From Acidiflorens sp963803645 (lineage in GTDB: Bacteria > Acidobacteriota > Terriglobia > Terriglobales > Acidobacteriaceae): a stretch of DNA of 64,000 nt. Position 1 is the first letter of the stretch, and every line of letters starts with the position of its first letter. Below the pieces are notes generated by a model. It ran no database searches, was not told the origin of the DNA, and saw only the letters and a program-made list of their open reading frames with translations. Both the position numbers and the translations under genes were made by a program. Shown here piece after piece: positions 45,893 through 56,522 of this stretch. The stretch covers positions 124,001 through 188,000 of the forward strand of contig CAWDNK010000001.1 of assembly GCA_963803645.1 (NCBI GenBank), in the 5' to 3' direction.

Positions 45893-45928
45893 AGTGGGAG
45901 CCGTGGTTTGGCTCCCACTTCTTTTTTG
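45893..45928 (+). terminator. Strong intrinsic terminator (plus orientation)
   Basis: AGTGGGAGCC (45893-45902) pairs perfectly with GGCTCCCACT (45910-45919), 7-nt loop, followed by TCTTTTTT. Canonical for plus-strand transcripts, although both neighbouring genes are on the minus strand; on that strand the T-run is absent, so read-through from the winged-helix gene is possible. Confidence 0.75.
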
Positions 45929-45968
45929 ATGGCGCGATATATTTCTCAATCGAATTTCATCGACTCGT

Positions 45969-46484
45969 TCAAGATTCTTCCGAAGGCTTGGGTGGACTCG
46001 CTTTGGGATCATCTGGATCGAGGCCCGCGGCGGTCATGATGGCGCGGCCGAGCTCCTCGGGCGTGACCATGAAATCGGGAGACGCCGCTTGTGCCGATCT
46101 CTGCGCGCTTTGAGATTGAGCGCCCTGGGACGCGGCATCGTCTTCGACAATCGGCGCCACGAAGCGATAGCCGCGGCCGACTACCGTTTGCAGGTATAGC
46201 GGCTCACCAGCATCGTCGCCGAGAGCGCGGCGAATTTTGCGGATCGCCGTGTTAATGCCCTGGTCAACGTCGACGAATACATCCTTGCTCCAGAGCGCAG
46301 CCGAGATCTGTTCGCGGGTTACGAGCTGCCCTTTGTTTTCGACCAGAAACATGAGGAGTTGGAGGGGAAGACCTTCGAGGCGCAGCGGCTTGCCCTTGCG
46401 AAGGAGCTGAAAACGAGCGCAGTCGAGTTCGAAGTCGTCGAAACGAATTCTCTTTCCCTGCGAGTTCCCTTCTTGCGGCAGCAC
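45969..46484 (-). CDS. Short OmpR/CadC-type winged-helix regulator
   Basis: A 171-residue protein with one OmpR/PhoB-type winged helix (about 12-112): RIRFDDFELDCARFQLLRKG, LEGLPLQLLMFLVENKGQLVTREQ, DQGINTAIRKIRRALGDD and YLQTVVGRGYRFVAP (trans-activation/recognition block). No receiver domain and no membrane or TPR segment follows, unlike the CadC-like proteins common in this phylum; the remaining 55 residues are Ala/Gln/Pro-rich. GTG start. Likely DNA-binding regulator of unknown targets, possibly a truncated member. Confidence 0.8.
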   Translation of the reverse strand: MLPQEGNSQGKRIRFDDFELDCARFQLLRKGKPLRLEGLPLQLLMFLVENKGQLVTREQISAALWSKDVFVDVDQGINTAIRKIRRALGDDAGEPLYLQTVVGRGYRFVAPIVEDDAASQGAQSQSAQRSAQAASPDFMVTPEELGRAIMTAAGLDPDDPKASPPKPSEES

Positions 46485-47165
46485 GGCTGATCCCTCGAAA
46501 GAGCGTAAGGAGAAATTCTGGATTGTGCGACGAGAGGTGTCAAGAGCGGTGGTTGTGGGATTCGTGGATGAAACGCGATTTGGCTCTTCAGATCAATTCA
46601 GATGGCTTCAGACTGGCTCCATGGACGTTTTCTGAGAGTGAAGGCATTATCAGTTCACTTGCACGGTTTCCTTACCGGCTCAAAGTAGAGTCTGGTGAGA
46701 CCAGTAAGTGGGAGGTTCAGGAGACGGGGAAGGCTCCGGAACCTCCCAATACTAAAATCCAGGGTTTGGGCACGTCTAATATCCGCAGTTTCCGCCCTCC
46801 AAACATAACCGCTAGTATTCCTCAAATACTCCTCCAGCTCCCGAACCCGCTTCCCCCTTCTCAGCGGCGAGTTGCCAACCGCACGTAACGAATACCCCAC
46901 ACTGTACAGCCTAAACTGGCTCGTCGCCCATGACCCTGTAGCTCATATCTCGCCTCCCAAAATGCGTACACTGCATTCCAAATATCATAGCCAGATGACA
47001 TGCAAAACCGTATAATTGGCCGAAGTTATTACAGTCTCGGCACTTGCCGGTGGTGCAAAAGATGGGACGGTGGCAGTGAAGTTGCTTTCTCAGGGACTGA
47101 GAAGACCGCACAGTGGTGCATCTAAGCTAACGCGTGCTAGTGCGTCTCCTCCATTGGTCCAGCCC
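46485..47165. other. Long intergenic region with stacked hairpins
   Basis: 680 bp, lower in GC than its flanks, with no recognised protein. Three adjacent hairpins run from 46692 to 46830 (separate entry). Short open frames on both strands here lack ribosome sites and resemble nothing known. Confidence 0.5.
46692..46830. ncRNA. Cluster of three hairpins, candidate structured RNA
   Basis: CTGGT/ACCAG (46693-46704); TGGGAGGTTC (46709-46718) pairing perfectly with GAACCTCCCA (46739-46748), extended by an inner GGAG/CTCC stem; and AGTATT/AATACT (46814-46830). Such stacking in a 680-bp gap suggests a small RNA or leader, but no family (6S, riboswitch) was recognised and the strand is undetermined. 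Confidence 0.3.
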
Positions 47166-49983
47166 ATGAACCGCGAATTTCAGGCCCGCTTTACGGTGAT
47201 TCTGCTTGGGCTCTTCACTATCGCGGCTATCGTTTTTGCAGGTTTCAACTACAAACTGGAACACCAGACGGCTATTCCCGATGATGGCGTCTGGTGGATG
47301 GAAAAGAGCGGTCAGGTGGTCGCTGACCGGCTCGAACCGAATGGCCCGGCGGCGCTGGCGGGCGTCCGCAACGGCGACGTCGTGGTCAGCATCAACAACC
47401 ATCCGGTTGCGACTTCCGGCGCGATTGAACGCCAGCTTTACGACTCGGGCGTCTATTCGAAGGCGACTTACTCCCTGCTGCGCGGCGGCGTTCCTTTGGA
47501 TGTGGAGGTCGTGCTGGTGCCGGCCGAGCGTTCGATGAACGACTGGCTGCGCTTGATTGCGCTGATCTATCTCGGCATTGGTCTTTATGTTTTGCTGCGG
47601 CGCTGGACGGCGGTCGGCTCGCTGCACTTTTATATTTTCTGCCTGGTCTCATTCATCTTCTATTCGTTGCACTACACCGGCAAGCTCAACACCTTCGACT
47701 GGATTGTTTTCTGGAGCAACGAAGTCGCATGGCTCTTGCAGCCGGCGCTGTTTTTGCATTTCGTACTGACCTTTCCGGAGCGTCGGCCGTTCGTCGGCAA
47801 ACATCGCTGGTCGGTTCCAGGGCTGTATTTGCCGGGAGCGTTGCTCCTGGGCGTACAGATTTTTGCGCTGCAATTTTTCGCCGCCAGCGCACGGCTGCTT
47901 TGGAATTTGAACCGGGTGCACTGGACTTACCTGACGGTCTTCTTCGTTTCGGCCGCAGTCGTTTTGTGGCGCAACTATCGCCAGGCTGCGACTCCGATTC
48001 TGCGCCAGCAATTGAAGTGGATCATGCGCGGCACGGTGCTGGCGATTACTCCATTCACCGCTTTCTATGTGCTGCCGTATTTGTTCGGAGCGATGCCTTC
48101 TCCGGCCATGAAGGTCACGGTGCTGTCGCTGGGCTTGCTCCCCCTGACGTTCGGGTATGCGATCGTCCGCTATCGATTGATGGACGTTGATCTGATCTTC
48201 AAACGTGGCATGGCTTACACGCTGGCCGCGGCGGCGATTGCCGGCGGATATTTTGCGGTGGTGGGCGGAATCGCCGAACTGGTGCACACGCGCGTGCCGA
48301 GTGCCGGGCCACTTGGATTAATGGTGGCAATCGTCGTGACCGCGCTGCTCTTCGATCCGGTTCGCAAGTTTATTCAGGAAAAGCTGGATCAATTCTTTTA
48401 TCGCACGCGCTATGACTACCGGCGCACGCTGGTTGAGTTTGGGCGCGAACTGAGTTCGGAGACCGATCTAGACAAGATGCTGTCGTCGCTGGTCGACCGG
48501 CTGGCCCACACGCTGATGGTCGATCGCATCGCGATTTTCCTCGGCAACGCCGATTCATCGCGCTTCGAGCTTTCGAAGGCCTTCGGCTTGGGCGCGGTGG
48601 GTGGCGTGGATTTGGCGTTTTTGTCGAAGCCTCGCGTCGAGGACGCGGCCGGACATATTTTCTTTGAGAACACACGTCAGTTGCCGCGTGAAACGTCGGC
48701 GGCGCAGGAAGCGATTTCCCGCCTCGATCTGAACTACTACATTCCTTGCCACGCCCGGCAAAAGACGATTGCTTTTCTCGGGCTCGGCAAAACGATGGAA
48801 GGCGACTTCCTGACCAGCGAAGACGTCGAACTGCTCGAAACCCTGGCGGGATACATCGGTATCGCGATCCAGAATGCGCGCTTGTATGCGTCGCTGGAAC
48901 AGAAGGTCACTGAATACGAGCGGTTGAAAGACTTCAACGAGAATATTGTCGAATCGATCAACGTCGGCGTGCTGGCGGTCGATCTCCAGGATCGGATCGA
49001 GTCGTGGAATTCGCAGATGGAAGTGATGTACGCGAAGCCGCGCTGGCAGGTGGTGGGACGATCGCTCGGCGAGGTGCTGCCGGCAGCGTTTGTGGAAGAG
49101 TTCTATCGGGTGCGGCAGAATCCGGGAATTCACAACCTTTACAAGTTCCGGCTGGCGACGCCGACAGGTGAATCGCGGGTGGTAAACGTCGCCATCGCGC
49201 CGCTGGTGACGCGCAAGTTCAACGTGGTCGGACGTCTGGTCATCATGGACGACATCACTGAGCGCATCGAACTGGAAGTGCAGCTCACGCAGGCCGACAA
49301 GCTTTCGTCGATCGGACTCCTGGCCGCGGGAGTCGCGCATGAGGTGAACACGCCGCTGGCTGTGATTTCGTCGTACACGCAGATGCTCGCAAAGCAATTG
49401 CAGACCGATCCACAGAAAGCGGGCCTGCTCGACAAGATCACCAAGCAGACCTTCCGCGCGTCCGAGATCGTCAACAACCTGCTGAATTTTTCGCGGACCA
49501 CCGGAACGGAATTTGCCGAGACCAGCCTGAACAAAGTGATTGCCGACACGCTGGCGCTTCTCGAGCATCAGTTCAAAGTGGCGCATGTGGAGGTCCGGAC
49601 GGAACTGAATGAGCATCTGCCGCCGATTCAGGGGAGTGCGGGCCGATTACAGCAAGTCTTCCTGAATTTGTTTTTAAACGCCAAGGACGCGATGGCGGGC
49701 AGCGGCGGCGTGCTCAAGGTCGCGACTCACAACGGCGAATTCGTCAGCGTCAGCGTGAGCGACACCGGCTCCGGAATTGCCCAGGAAAACATTCATCGCA
49801 TCTACGATCCATTTTTTACGACCAAAACCGCGCCAGCTGAGGGCCAGAATCGCGGCACTGGGCTTGGCCTTTCGGTTTCTTACGGCATCATTCAGGAGCA
49901 CGCCGGCCACATTCGCGTGGAGAGCCGGCCCGGAGAAGGAACAACATTCACCCTTGATTTCCCAATGGTCAGAAAGGTAGCCC

Positions 49984-49994
<11 letters not shown>
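47166..49994 (+). CDS. PDZ-7TM-GAF-PAS sensor histidine kinase
   Basis: A 942-residue multidomain sensor. After one membrane helix comes a PDZ domain (about 30-120: LEPNGPAALAGVRNGDVVVSINNHPV), then seven to eight helices (about 125-385), a GAF domain (about 415-575), a PAS domain (about 590-710: DFNENIVESINVGVLAVDLQDRI), the HisKA dimerisation helix with the phospho-acceptor His in LLAAGVAHEVNTPLAVIS, and a HATPase with FLNLFLNAKDAM, DTGSGI and GTGLGLSVSYGI. Start: ATG 47166 is directly before the first helix; the frame is open from a TTG at 47016 but that extra 50 residues is not hydrophobic. Overlaps the regulator gene by 11 bp. Signal unknown; the PDZ may sense envelope protein ends. Confidence 0.9.
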
Positions 49995-51465
<1,471 letters not shown>

Positions 51466-51466
51466 T

Positions 51467-51594
51467 GATCGGGCCATCGGCCTGATTGGGTCGTCGGGCG
51501 ATCTGAAAAGCCCCAGCTTGCGGCGTTCACGCTGGCTCTGAGTTCTCTACCCGTCTTCAAGGATTCAGTCGGCTCGATTTTAGATGGCCCGATC
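51467..51594. repeat. 12-bp inverted repeat with degenerate word copies
   Basis: GATCGGGCCATC (51467-51478) is perfectly inverted as GATGGCCCGATC (51583-51594). Both arms are flanked by further degenerate words (GGGTCGTCGGGCGATC left; CAGCCGATGACCCGAT right), around a core of 104 bp between the response-regulator and MlaE-like genes. The left arm begins one base after the regulator stop codon. Confidence 0.7.
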
Positions 51595-51654
51595 AGCCGA
51601 TGACCCGATTTCTCGCCTCTGCTATAGTTCCCTGAACGGTTTTCTCGCTCACAC

Positions 51655-52449
51655 ATGGCGCTCGAACTCGAACTGATCTCGCCGATTGATTTCGCCAAAG
51701 ACTTCATCCTGTCGGTACAGGAGTACATCAAGCTCTCGGCGCAATCGGTTTTAAACTTCTTCCGGCCTCCGGTCTACATGGCCGACATGCTCCAGCAGGC
51801 TGACCTGATTGGCTTCGGCTCACTGCCCATCGTCATTCTGACGGGCCTCTCGGTGGGCGCACTGCTCGCCCTGAATTCGGCGAGCACTCTGCAACGCTTC
51901 GGCGGCGTGACGCTCATCGGCCAATTAGTCTCACTCGGCATGGTCACCGAACTCGGCCCGCTCATCACCGGGCTGATGGTCGCGGGGCGCAACGCCTCCG
52001 GCATGGCGAGCGAACTTGGCTCGATGATTGTGACCGAGCAGATCGACGCCATGCGCGCTCTGGGCACCGACCCGAGCAAAAAACTGGTTACGCCGCGCGT
52101 GGGCGCCACTGCGTTCATGCTCTTCTTTCTGACCATCATTGCCGACCTGCTGGGGCTGATAGGCGGCTGGGCGGTCGCGCATTTTCTGTTCGGCCTCGAC
52201 TCGAATCAATACTGGACGACGGCATGGCAGATCCTGGTGTTCCGCGACGTCTTCAGCGGTCTGCTCAAACCGGTGCTTTTCGGATTCATCATCTCGACCG
52301 TCGGCTGCTATTACGGAATGTCGACGAAGGGTGGCACGCAAGGCGTGGGCCGCTCGACGACACAGGCCGTGGTGGCCTCGTCGGTCATGATCCTGGTCGT
52401 CGATTTCTTCGTGACGAAACTGATTTTCGCCCTTTTTGGGGTGCGATAG
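51655..52449 (+). CDS. MlaE-type ABC transporter permease
   Basis: A 264-residue permease of the MlaE/YrbE family: five or six membrane segments and the signature LGPLITGLMVAGRNASGMASELGSM with TEQIDAMRALGTDP (EQ/DA-motif region contacting the ATPase). It forms the inner-membrane part of the phospholipid-trafficking ABC system. The ATPase follows after 21 bp. No MlaD, MlaB or MlaC gene follows in the window, so the periplasmic partners must lie elsewhere or be absent. Confidence 0.93.
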   Translation: MALELELISPIDFAKDFILSVQEYIKLSAQSVLNFFRPPVYMADMLQQADLIGFGSLPIVILTGLSVGALLALNSASTLQRFGGVTLIGQLVSLGMVTELGPLITGLMVAGRNASGMASELGSMIVTEQIDAMRALGTDPSKKLVTPRVGATAFMLFFLTIIADLLGLIGGWAVAHFLFGLDSNQYWTTAWQILVFRDVFSGLLKPVLFGFIISTVGCYYGMSTKGGTQGVGRSTTQAVVASSVMILVVDFFVTKLIFALFGVR

Positions 52450-52470
52450 CGGATGAGTACCCGGTAAGCC

Positions 52471-53313
52471 ATGAGTCCTGTTCTCCCAATTGAACAGCCC
52501 GTCGCCGCAACCGGCGACAAGTCGGGCTATGCCATCGAGTTCGAGAATGTCTGCATAGCCTTCGATGAGAAAGTCGTGCTCAACGGAATCTCCTTCCACC
52601 TGAATCATGGCGAAACCAAGGCGCTGTTTGGCGTGGCAGGCTCGGGCAAGAGCGTGCTGCTCAAGCTGGCGATCGGCCTCATGCGGCCGGACAGCGGGCA
52701 CATTCGAGTGCTCGGCGAAGAAATCACCACCATGACCGAGGAGGAGTTGTTCAAACTGCGAAGCCGCGTGGGTATCGTGTTTCAGGAGAGCGCGCTCTTC
52801 GATTCGCTGAAAGTGTGGGAGAACGTTGCGTTCCGGCTGATGGAAGAAAAACTTCCCTTCGACGAGATCGAACGGAGGGTGCGCGAGTCGCTACGGTTCG
52901 TGGAATTGGAACGGACCTATGACATGTTTCCATCGGAATTGTCGGGCGGCATGCGGCGCCGGGTGGCGATTGCGCGCGCGATTATTTCGCATCCGGAGGT
53001 GATTCTCTATGATTCGCCGACGGGCGGTCTCGATCCGGTCACGTCAAACACGATCGTCGAACTCATTATGAAGCAGCGCGACGTTTATAAAACGAGCGCG
53101 CTGCTGGTGACGCACCGCTTGCAGGATGCCTTCACGATGGCGAGCAACGAATTCGACCAGAAAACGAACAAGATGGTGCCAATCCCCAAGGGCAAGCGCG
53201 GCGAGGTGCCGATGAGCTTTCTGATTCTGCGCGACGGAAAAATAATTTTCGACGGCGACGCACATGAACTGGCGGCCTCGCGCGACGAGTACATCCGGGA
53301 ATACATCTCGTAA
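52471..53313 (+). CDS. MlaF-type ABC transporter ATPase
   Basis: A 280-residue ABC ATPase: Walker A FGVAGSGKSVLLK near 55-66, Q-loop VFQESALFDSL, signature ELSGGMRRRVAIARA near 156-170, Walker B VILYDSPTGGLDPVT near 177-191 and switch-His VTHRL. Where most ATPases have the catalytic Glu right after the Walker B Asp (here Asp181), this protein has Ser182. Partner of the MlaE-like permease upstream. A 6-bp hairpin (AACGGC/GCCGTT at 53323-53340) follows the stop. Confidence 0.93.
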   Translation: MSPVLPIEQPVAATGDKSGYAIEFENVCIAFDEKVVLNGISFHLNHGETKALFGVAGSGKSVLLKLAIGLMRPDSGHIRVLGEEITTMTEEELFKLRSRVGIVFQESALFDSLKVWENVAFRLMEEKLPFDEIERRVRESLRFVELERTYDMFPSELSGGMRRRVAIARAIISHPEVILYDSPTGGLDPVTSNTIVELIMKQRDVYKTSALLVTHRLQDAFTMASNEFDQKTNKMVPIPKGKRGEVPMSFLILRDGKIIFDGDAHELAASRDEYIREYIS

Positions 53314-53383
53314 TAATCTGCGAACGGCCGGGGAGCCGTTTCACTACAGAATCATAGGATCTCTGAGCGACAGCCAAGACCTT

Positions 53384-54703
53384 TCATTCGCCTTTCTCCG
53401 TGTCTCCGTGACTCTGCGGTGAAATGGAATTCTTGCGATGATCTTTTTCCGGCGCTTTCCCCGGCAGGCCCACCGGATTTTCGTGTGTGCGTTCGCGGAA
53501 CCCGCCTCTCATGCCTGTGGCGAGGCCGATGGTTGATTCGCCGAATTTGTCGCGAAGATGATCGGCAGCGGCCAGCACCTTTTGCCAGCGGTCATTCGTG
53601 CGAAGGCCATCACGCGCGGGCTCGAGCAGGTCGAGTTGGCTGGGGCCGGCCTCGGATTCACCCTCGAAGTTCGAGGTTTGCACTCCCAGCAGCCTGACGG
53701 CTGCGCCTTTTTTCCAGTTGTCTAGAAACAGCCGCCGAGCCTGCTCAAAAAGCTCGTGATCCATCTGCGTCGGCTGCTCGAGCGACTGCGCGCGCGTAAT
53801 CGTCGTGAAGTCTTTATAGCGCAGCTTGAGCTGGATGGTGCGCGCAAAGTATCCGCCTTCGCGCAAGCGGCGGCCAACCATTTCGCTTAAGCGCATGAGC
53901 GTCGACTGAAGGCGCTCCAGATCACCGGTATCTTCGTCGAAGGTGTGTTCGTGGCTGATCGACTTCGGATCCGTGCGTTCGCCGACGGCAGTGTCAAACC
54001 AGCCACCGGCATCTTCTCCACGCGACTTACCTGCCAGTGCCAGTCCCCATTTTCCGAAGCGCTGTTCGAGATCGACTTCTTCGAGCGCGGCCAGGTCGCC
54101 GATCCGGCGAATGCCGATGTCGTGAAGATTTTTCTCCATCACCTTGCCGACGCCGGGAATGTCACCGACATCGAGCGGCGCGAGAAATTTTGCCTCCCGC
54201 CCGGGCAGGACCCAGAGCACGCCATTCGGCTTCGCCTTGGCCGAAGAAACCTTGGCAATCAGCCGCGACGTGCCGATGCCGATCGAACAGTTGAGCTGGG
54301 TCTTGGACTTCATCTCAGTGTGCAGGCGATGGGCACAGCGCAACGGAGGCCCGTGCAGGCGCTCGGTTCCCGTCATCTCGAGGTAAGCTTCGTCGACCGA
54401 GGCCATTTCGACGAGCGGAGAAAAATGACCGAGAACTTCATGCACGCGTCCGGAGTATTCGCGATACCGCTCGGGATGCCCGTTCACGAAGATGGCTTGC
54501 GGGCAGAGCTTGGCGGCCGTGCGTAGCGGCATGGCGGAATGCACTCCAAATTTGCGCGCTGCGTACGAGGCCGCGGAAACCACGCCGCGCTCATCGCGCT
54601 GCCCGCCGACGACCACCGGTCTGCCCTTAAGCGACGGATCGTAGAGCTCTTCGACGGAGACGAAGAAGGCATCCATGTCGACGTGGAAGATGGTGCGAGT
54701 CAT
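53384..54703 (-). CDS. dinB: DNA polymerase IV
   Basis: A 439-residue Y-family polymerase. Palm residues in IFHVDMDAFFVSVEELYDPSL and MASVDEAYLEMTGTERL, helix-hairpin-helix FLAPLDVGDIPGVGKVMEKNLHDIG, and the little-finger domain (ARTIQLKLRYKDFTTITRAQ, VRLLGVQTSNF). Error-prone bypass of damaged templates, in the cytoplasm. It is longer than typical (about 350) because the C-terminus runs through a Lys/Glu tail into an intergenic repeat: the last residues ISPQSHGDTEKGE are encoded by TTCTCCGTGTCTCCGTG-type sequence at 53391-53424. The start at 54703 is taken because the upstream ATG (54727) lies in another repeat (GATGACCCGACCACCCGATG). Confidence 0.92.
   Translation of the reverse strand: MTRTIFHVDMDAFFVSVEELYDPSLKGRPVVVGGQRDERGVVSAASYAARKFGVHSAMPLRTAAKLCPQAIFVNGHPERYREYSGRVHEVLGHFSPLVEMASVDEAYLEMTGTERLHGPPLRCAHRLHTEMKSKTQLNCSIGIGTSRLIAKVSSAKAKPNGVLWVLPGREAKFLAPLDVGDIPGVGKVMEKNLHDIGIRRIGDLAALEEVDLEQRFGKWGLALAGKSRGEDAGGWFDTAVGERTDPKSISHEHTFDEDTGDLERLQSTLMRLSEMVGRRLREGGYFARTIQLKLRYKDFTTITRAQSLEQPTQMDHELFEQARRLFLDNWKKGAAVRLLGVQTSNFEGESEAGPSQLDLLEPARDGLRTNDRWQKVLAAADHLRDKFGESTIGLATGMRGGFRERTHENPVGLPGKAPEKDHRKNSISPQSHGDTEKGE
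53391..53424. repeat. CTCCGTG-word intergenic repeat at dinB 3' end
   Basis: CCTTTCTCCGTGTCTCCGTG followed by ACTCTGCGGTGAA is a copy of the widely distributed CTCCGTG-type intergenic repeat. Here it is inside the dinB reading frame and supplies the last dozen codons and the stop region. Confidence 0.75.
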
Positions 54704-54736
54704 CGGGCCATCGGGTGGTCGGGTCATCGCATCATC
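54698..54736. repeat. Word repeat at dinB 5' end (CATCGGGCCATCGG type)
   Basis: TCATCGGGCCATCGGGTGGT then CGGGTCATCG, made of 8- to 9-bp words of the same kind as those at 51467-51594, spans the dinB start and explains the spurious ATG at 54727. Confidence 0.6.
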
Positions 54737-54855
54737 TATCCCGGGGCGAAGGCGCCCGGAGCGAAGATGAAATCTTCGCTGAACTTTCGCCTCCCGATTC
54801 TAAACGAACGGTGCCGGCACCCGCCCACAAATCCGCCGCGCCCGGATCACTTTGC

Positions 54856-56340
54856 CTATACCACTACTTTGTCCGGCCTCTCGGTAGCCGGCGTTGCTCT
54901 CAGATGTCGCACCTTTTCGTAGATTTTGCCATATTCGCGGGCGGAGGCTCCCCAGGAAAAATCGCGAGTCATGCCATTGCGCATCAGCGTCTGCCAGGAA
55001 GTTTGATCGCGATAAGCTTCGAGCGCGTGTTTGACGGTGGAAAGCAGCGCCTCTCCCGTGTATTCGGAGAACTTGAAGCCCGTTCCCTTCCCGCTGCGGG
55101 CATCCCACGGCTCGATCGTGTCGTCGAGGCCGCCGGTCGCGCGCACGATCGGAACCGTGCCGTACTTCAGACTGTAAATCTGGTTCAAGCCGCATGGCTC
55201 ATAGCGCGACGGCATCAGGAACATGTCAGCTCCCGCCTCAATCTTGTGTGCGGTCGCATTGTCATAGGCGACCTTGACGGCAACCTTGTTGGGAAATTGC
55301 TTGTTCATGCGCTGGAACATCTCTTCGTAGAGTTTGTCGCCCGTGCCGAGCACTACCAGGATCATCTCTTCGCGGGCGAGACGATCCATCACCTGTGCGA
55401 TCAGGTCAAAGCCCTTTTGCGCGGCGAAGCGCGAGACAATGCCGATGATGGGAATTTTCGCGTCCGTGTTGACCACGCCAAAAGCGTTGAGCAAATCTTT
55501 TTTGCACTTCTGCTTGCCGCTCAGATCCAGTGGTGAATATTTGGCCGCAATGAACTTGTCGGTCTGCGGGCTCCATTCGTCGTAATCGACGCCATTCAGA
55601 ATTCCGCTGACCGTCGAGGCGCGATTGCGGAGCACGCCCTCGAGGCCAAATCCGTACTCGGTTGTCTGAATTTCCTGGCTGTACTTGCGGCTGACAGTGG
55701 TGATGAAATCGGAAAACACGAGTGCGCCCTTCAGAAAATTGACCTGGCCGAAAAATTCCATCTTCGAAATCGCGAACAGATCCCACGGCAGCATGAGGAG
55801 CGGCAGAGTGTCCGGCGGAAACATGCCCTGGTAGCCCATGTTGTGGATGGTGAAGACGGTGCCCACGTCGCGAAAAGCTGGATCTTCCGCGTAGAAAGTG
55901 CGTAGCATCACCGGTACAAGTGCCGACTGCCAATCATGACAATGAAAAACTTGCGGCACGCCGAGAATCTTCGAGGCTTCGAGTACGGCGCGCGAAAAGA
56001 GCGCAAAGCGCTCGGCATTGTCTGGGTAGTCGGCGGCCGACGTTCCATAGAGCGCCTCGCGGTCGAAGTACGGAGGATAGTCGACAAAATAAAACTTGAC
56101 GTCCGCCGAGGAGCCGGCGGTCACGACTGAAGCGAAGCGGTACTTGTCGTCAAACGGGACGGTGATGCTGGCGACCACAGTTTCGGGATCGGAGAGTTTG
56201 GTCTGGCGATAACGCGGGAGGTAGACACTGACCTCGTGCCCCAGGTTCGCGAGCGCCCGCGGAAGCGCGCCTACCACGTCGGCGAGTCCGCCGGTTTTCG
56301 AATACGGAACGCACTCGGATGCTACGAAGGCGATATGCAT
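54856..56340 (-). CDS. glgA: Glycogen synthase (ADP-glucose type, GT5)
   Basis: A 494-residue GT5 enzyme. N-terminal MHIAFVASECVPYSKTGGLADVVGALP carries the KTGGL ADP-glucose-binding motif; YRQTKL, HNMGYQGMF, GIVSRFAAQKGFDLIAQV and SRYEPCGLNQIYSLKYG(TVP) blocks follow in order. It extends alpha-1,4-glucan in the cytoplasm for glycogen storage. GGGAGG lies a few bases upstream of ATG 56340 and overlaps a longer frame (56352), which is rejected. No other glg gene is in the window. Confidence 0.93.
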   Translation of the reverse strand: MHIAFVASECVPYSKTGGLADVVGALPRALANLGHEVSVYLPRYRQTKLSDPETVVASITVPFDDKYRFASVVTAGSSADVKFYFVDYPPYFDREALYGTSAADYPDNAERFALFSRAVLEASKILGVPQVFHCHDWQSALVPVMLRTFYAEDPAFRDVGTVFTIHNMGYQGMFPPDTLPLLMLPWDLFAISKMEFFGQVNFLKGALVFSDFITTVSRKYSQEIQTTEYGFGLEGVLRNRASTVSGILNGVDYDEWSPQTDKFIAAKYSPLDLSGKQKCKKDLLNAFGVVNTDAKIPIIGIVSRFAAQKGFDLIAQVMDRLAREEMILVVLGTGDKLYEEMFQRMNKQFPNKVAVKVAYDNATAHKIEAGADMFLMPSRYEPCGLNQIYSLKYGTVPIVRATGGLDDTIEPWDARSGKGTGFKFSEYTGEALLSTVKHALEAYRDQTSWQTLMRNGMTRDFSWGASAREYGKIYEKVRHLRATPATERPDKVVV

Positions 56341-56417
56341 GGAGCCTCCCAAGCCATAACCCGAAAAGGCTGGCTCAAGTTATGATGGCTGCTGTAGATG
56401 CGCGGCTGGCCATTGAT

Positions 56418-56478
56418 GATTGGCAATTTGTAATTGGCGATGGAAAATCGGTCGATCATCTTTAATGAATTGCCAATC
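56418..56478. repeat. 11-bp inverted repeat upstream of rsmA
   Basis: GATTGGCAATT (56418-56428) is perfectly inverted as AATTGCCAATC (56468-56478). The interior AATTTGTAATTGGCGATGG is similar to the element at 22063 (TAATTTGTAATTTGACGATC), indicating one dispersed family. It lies between divergent glgA and rsmA. Confidence 0.65.
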
Positions 56479-56522
56479 GCAAATCGGTTTCAGTCTAAAG
56501 CCGGGGAGAGAGAGGGTCAAAC

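Noticed and set aside
47016..47165. Fifty extra residues at the histidine kinase N-terminus
   Set aside because: TTG start without a ribosome site and no conserved or hydrophobic character; ATG 47166 precedes the first membrane helix.
54715..55536. Plus-strand open frame antisense to glgA
   Set aside because: Shadow frame over a conserved glycogen synthase.
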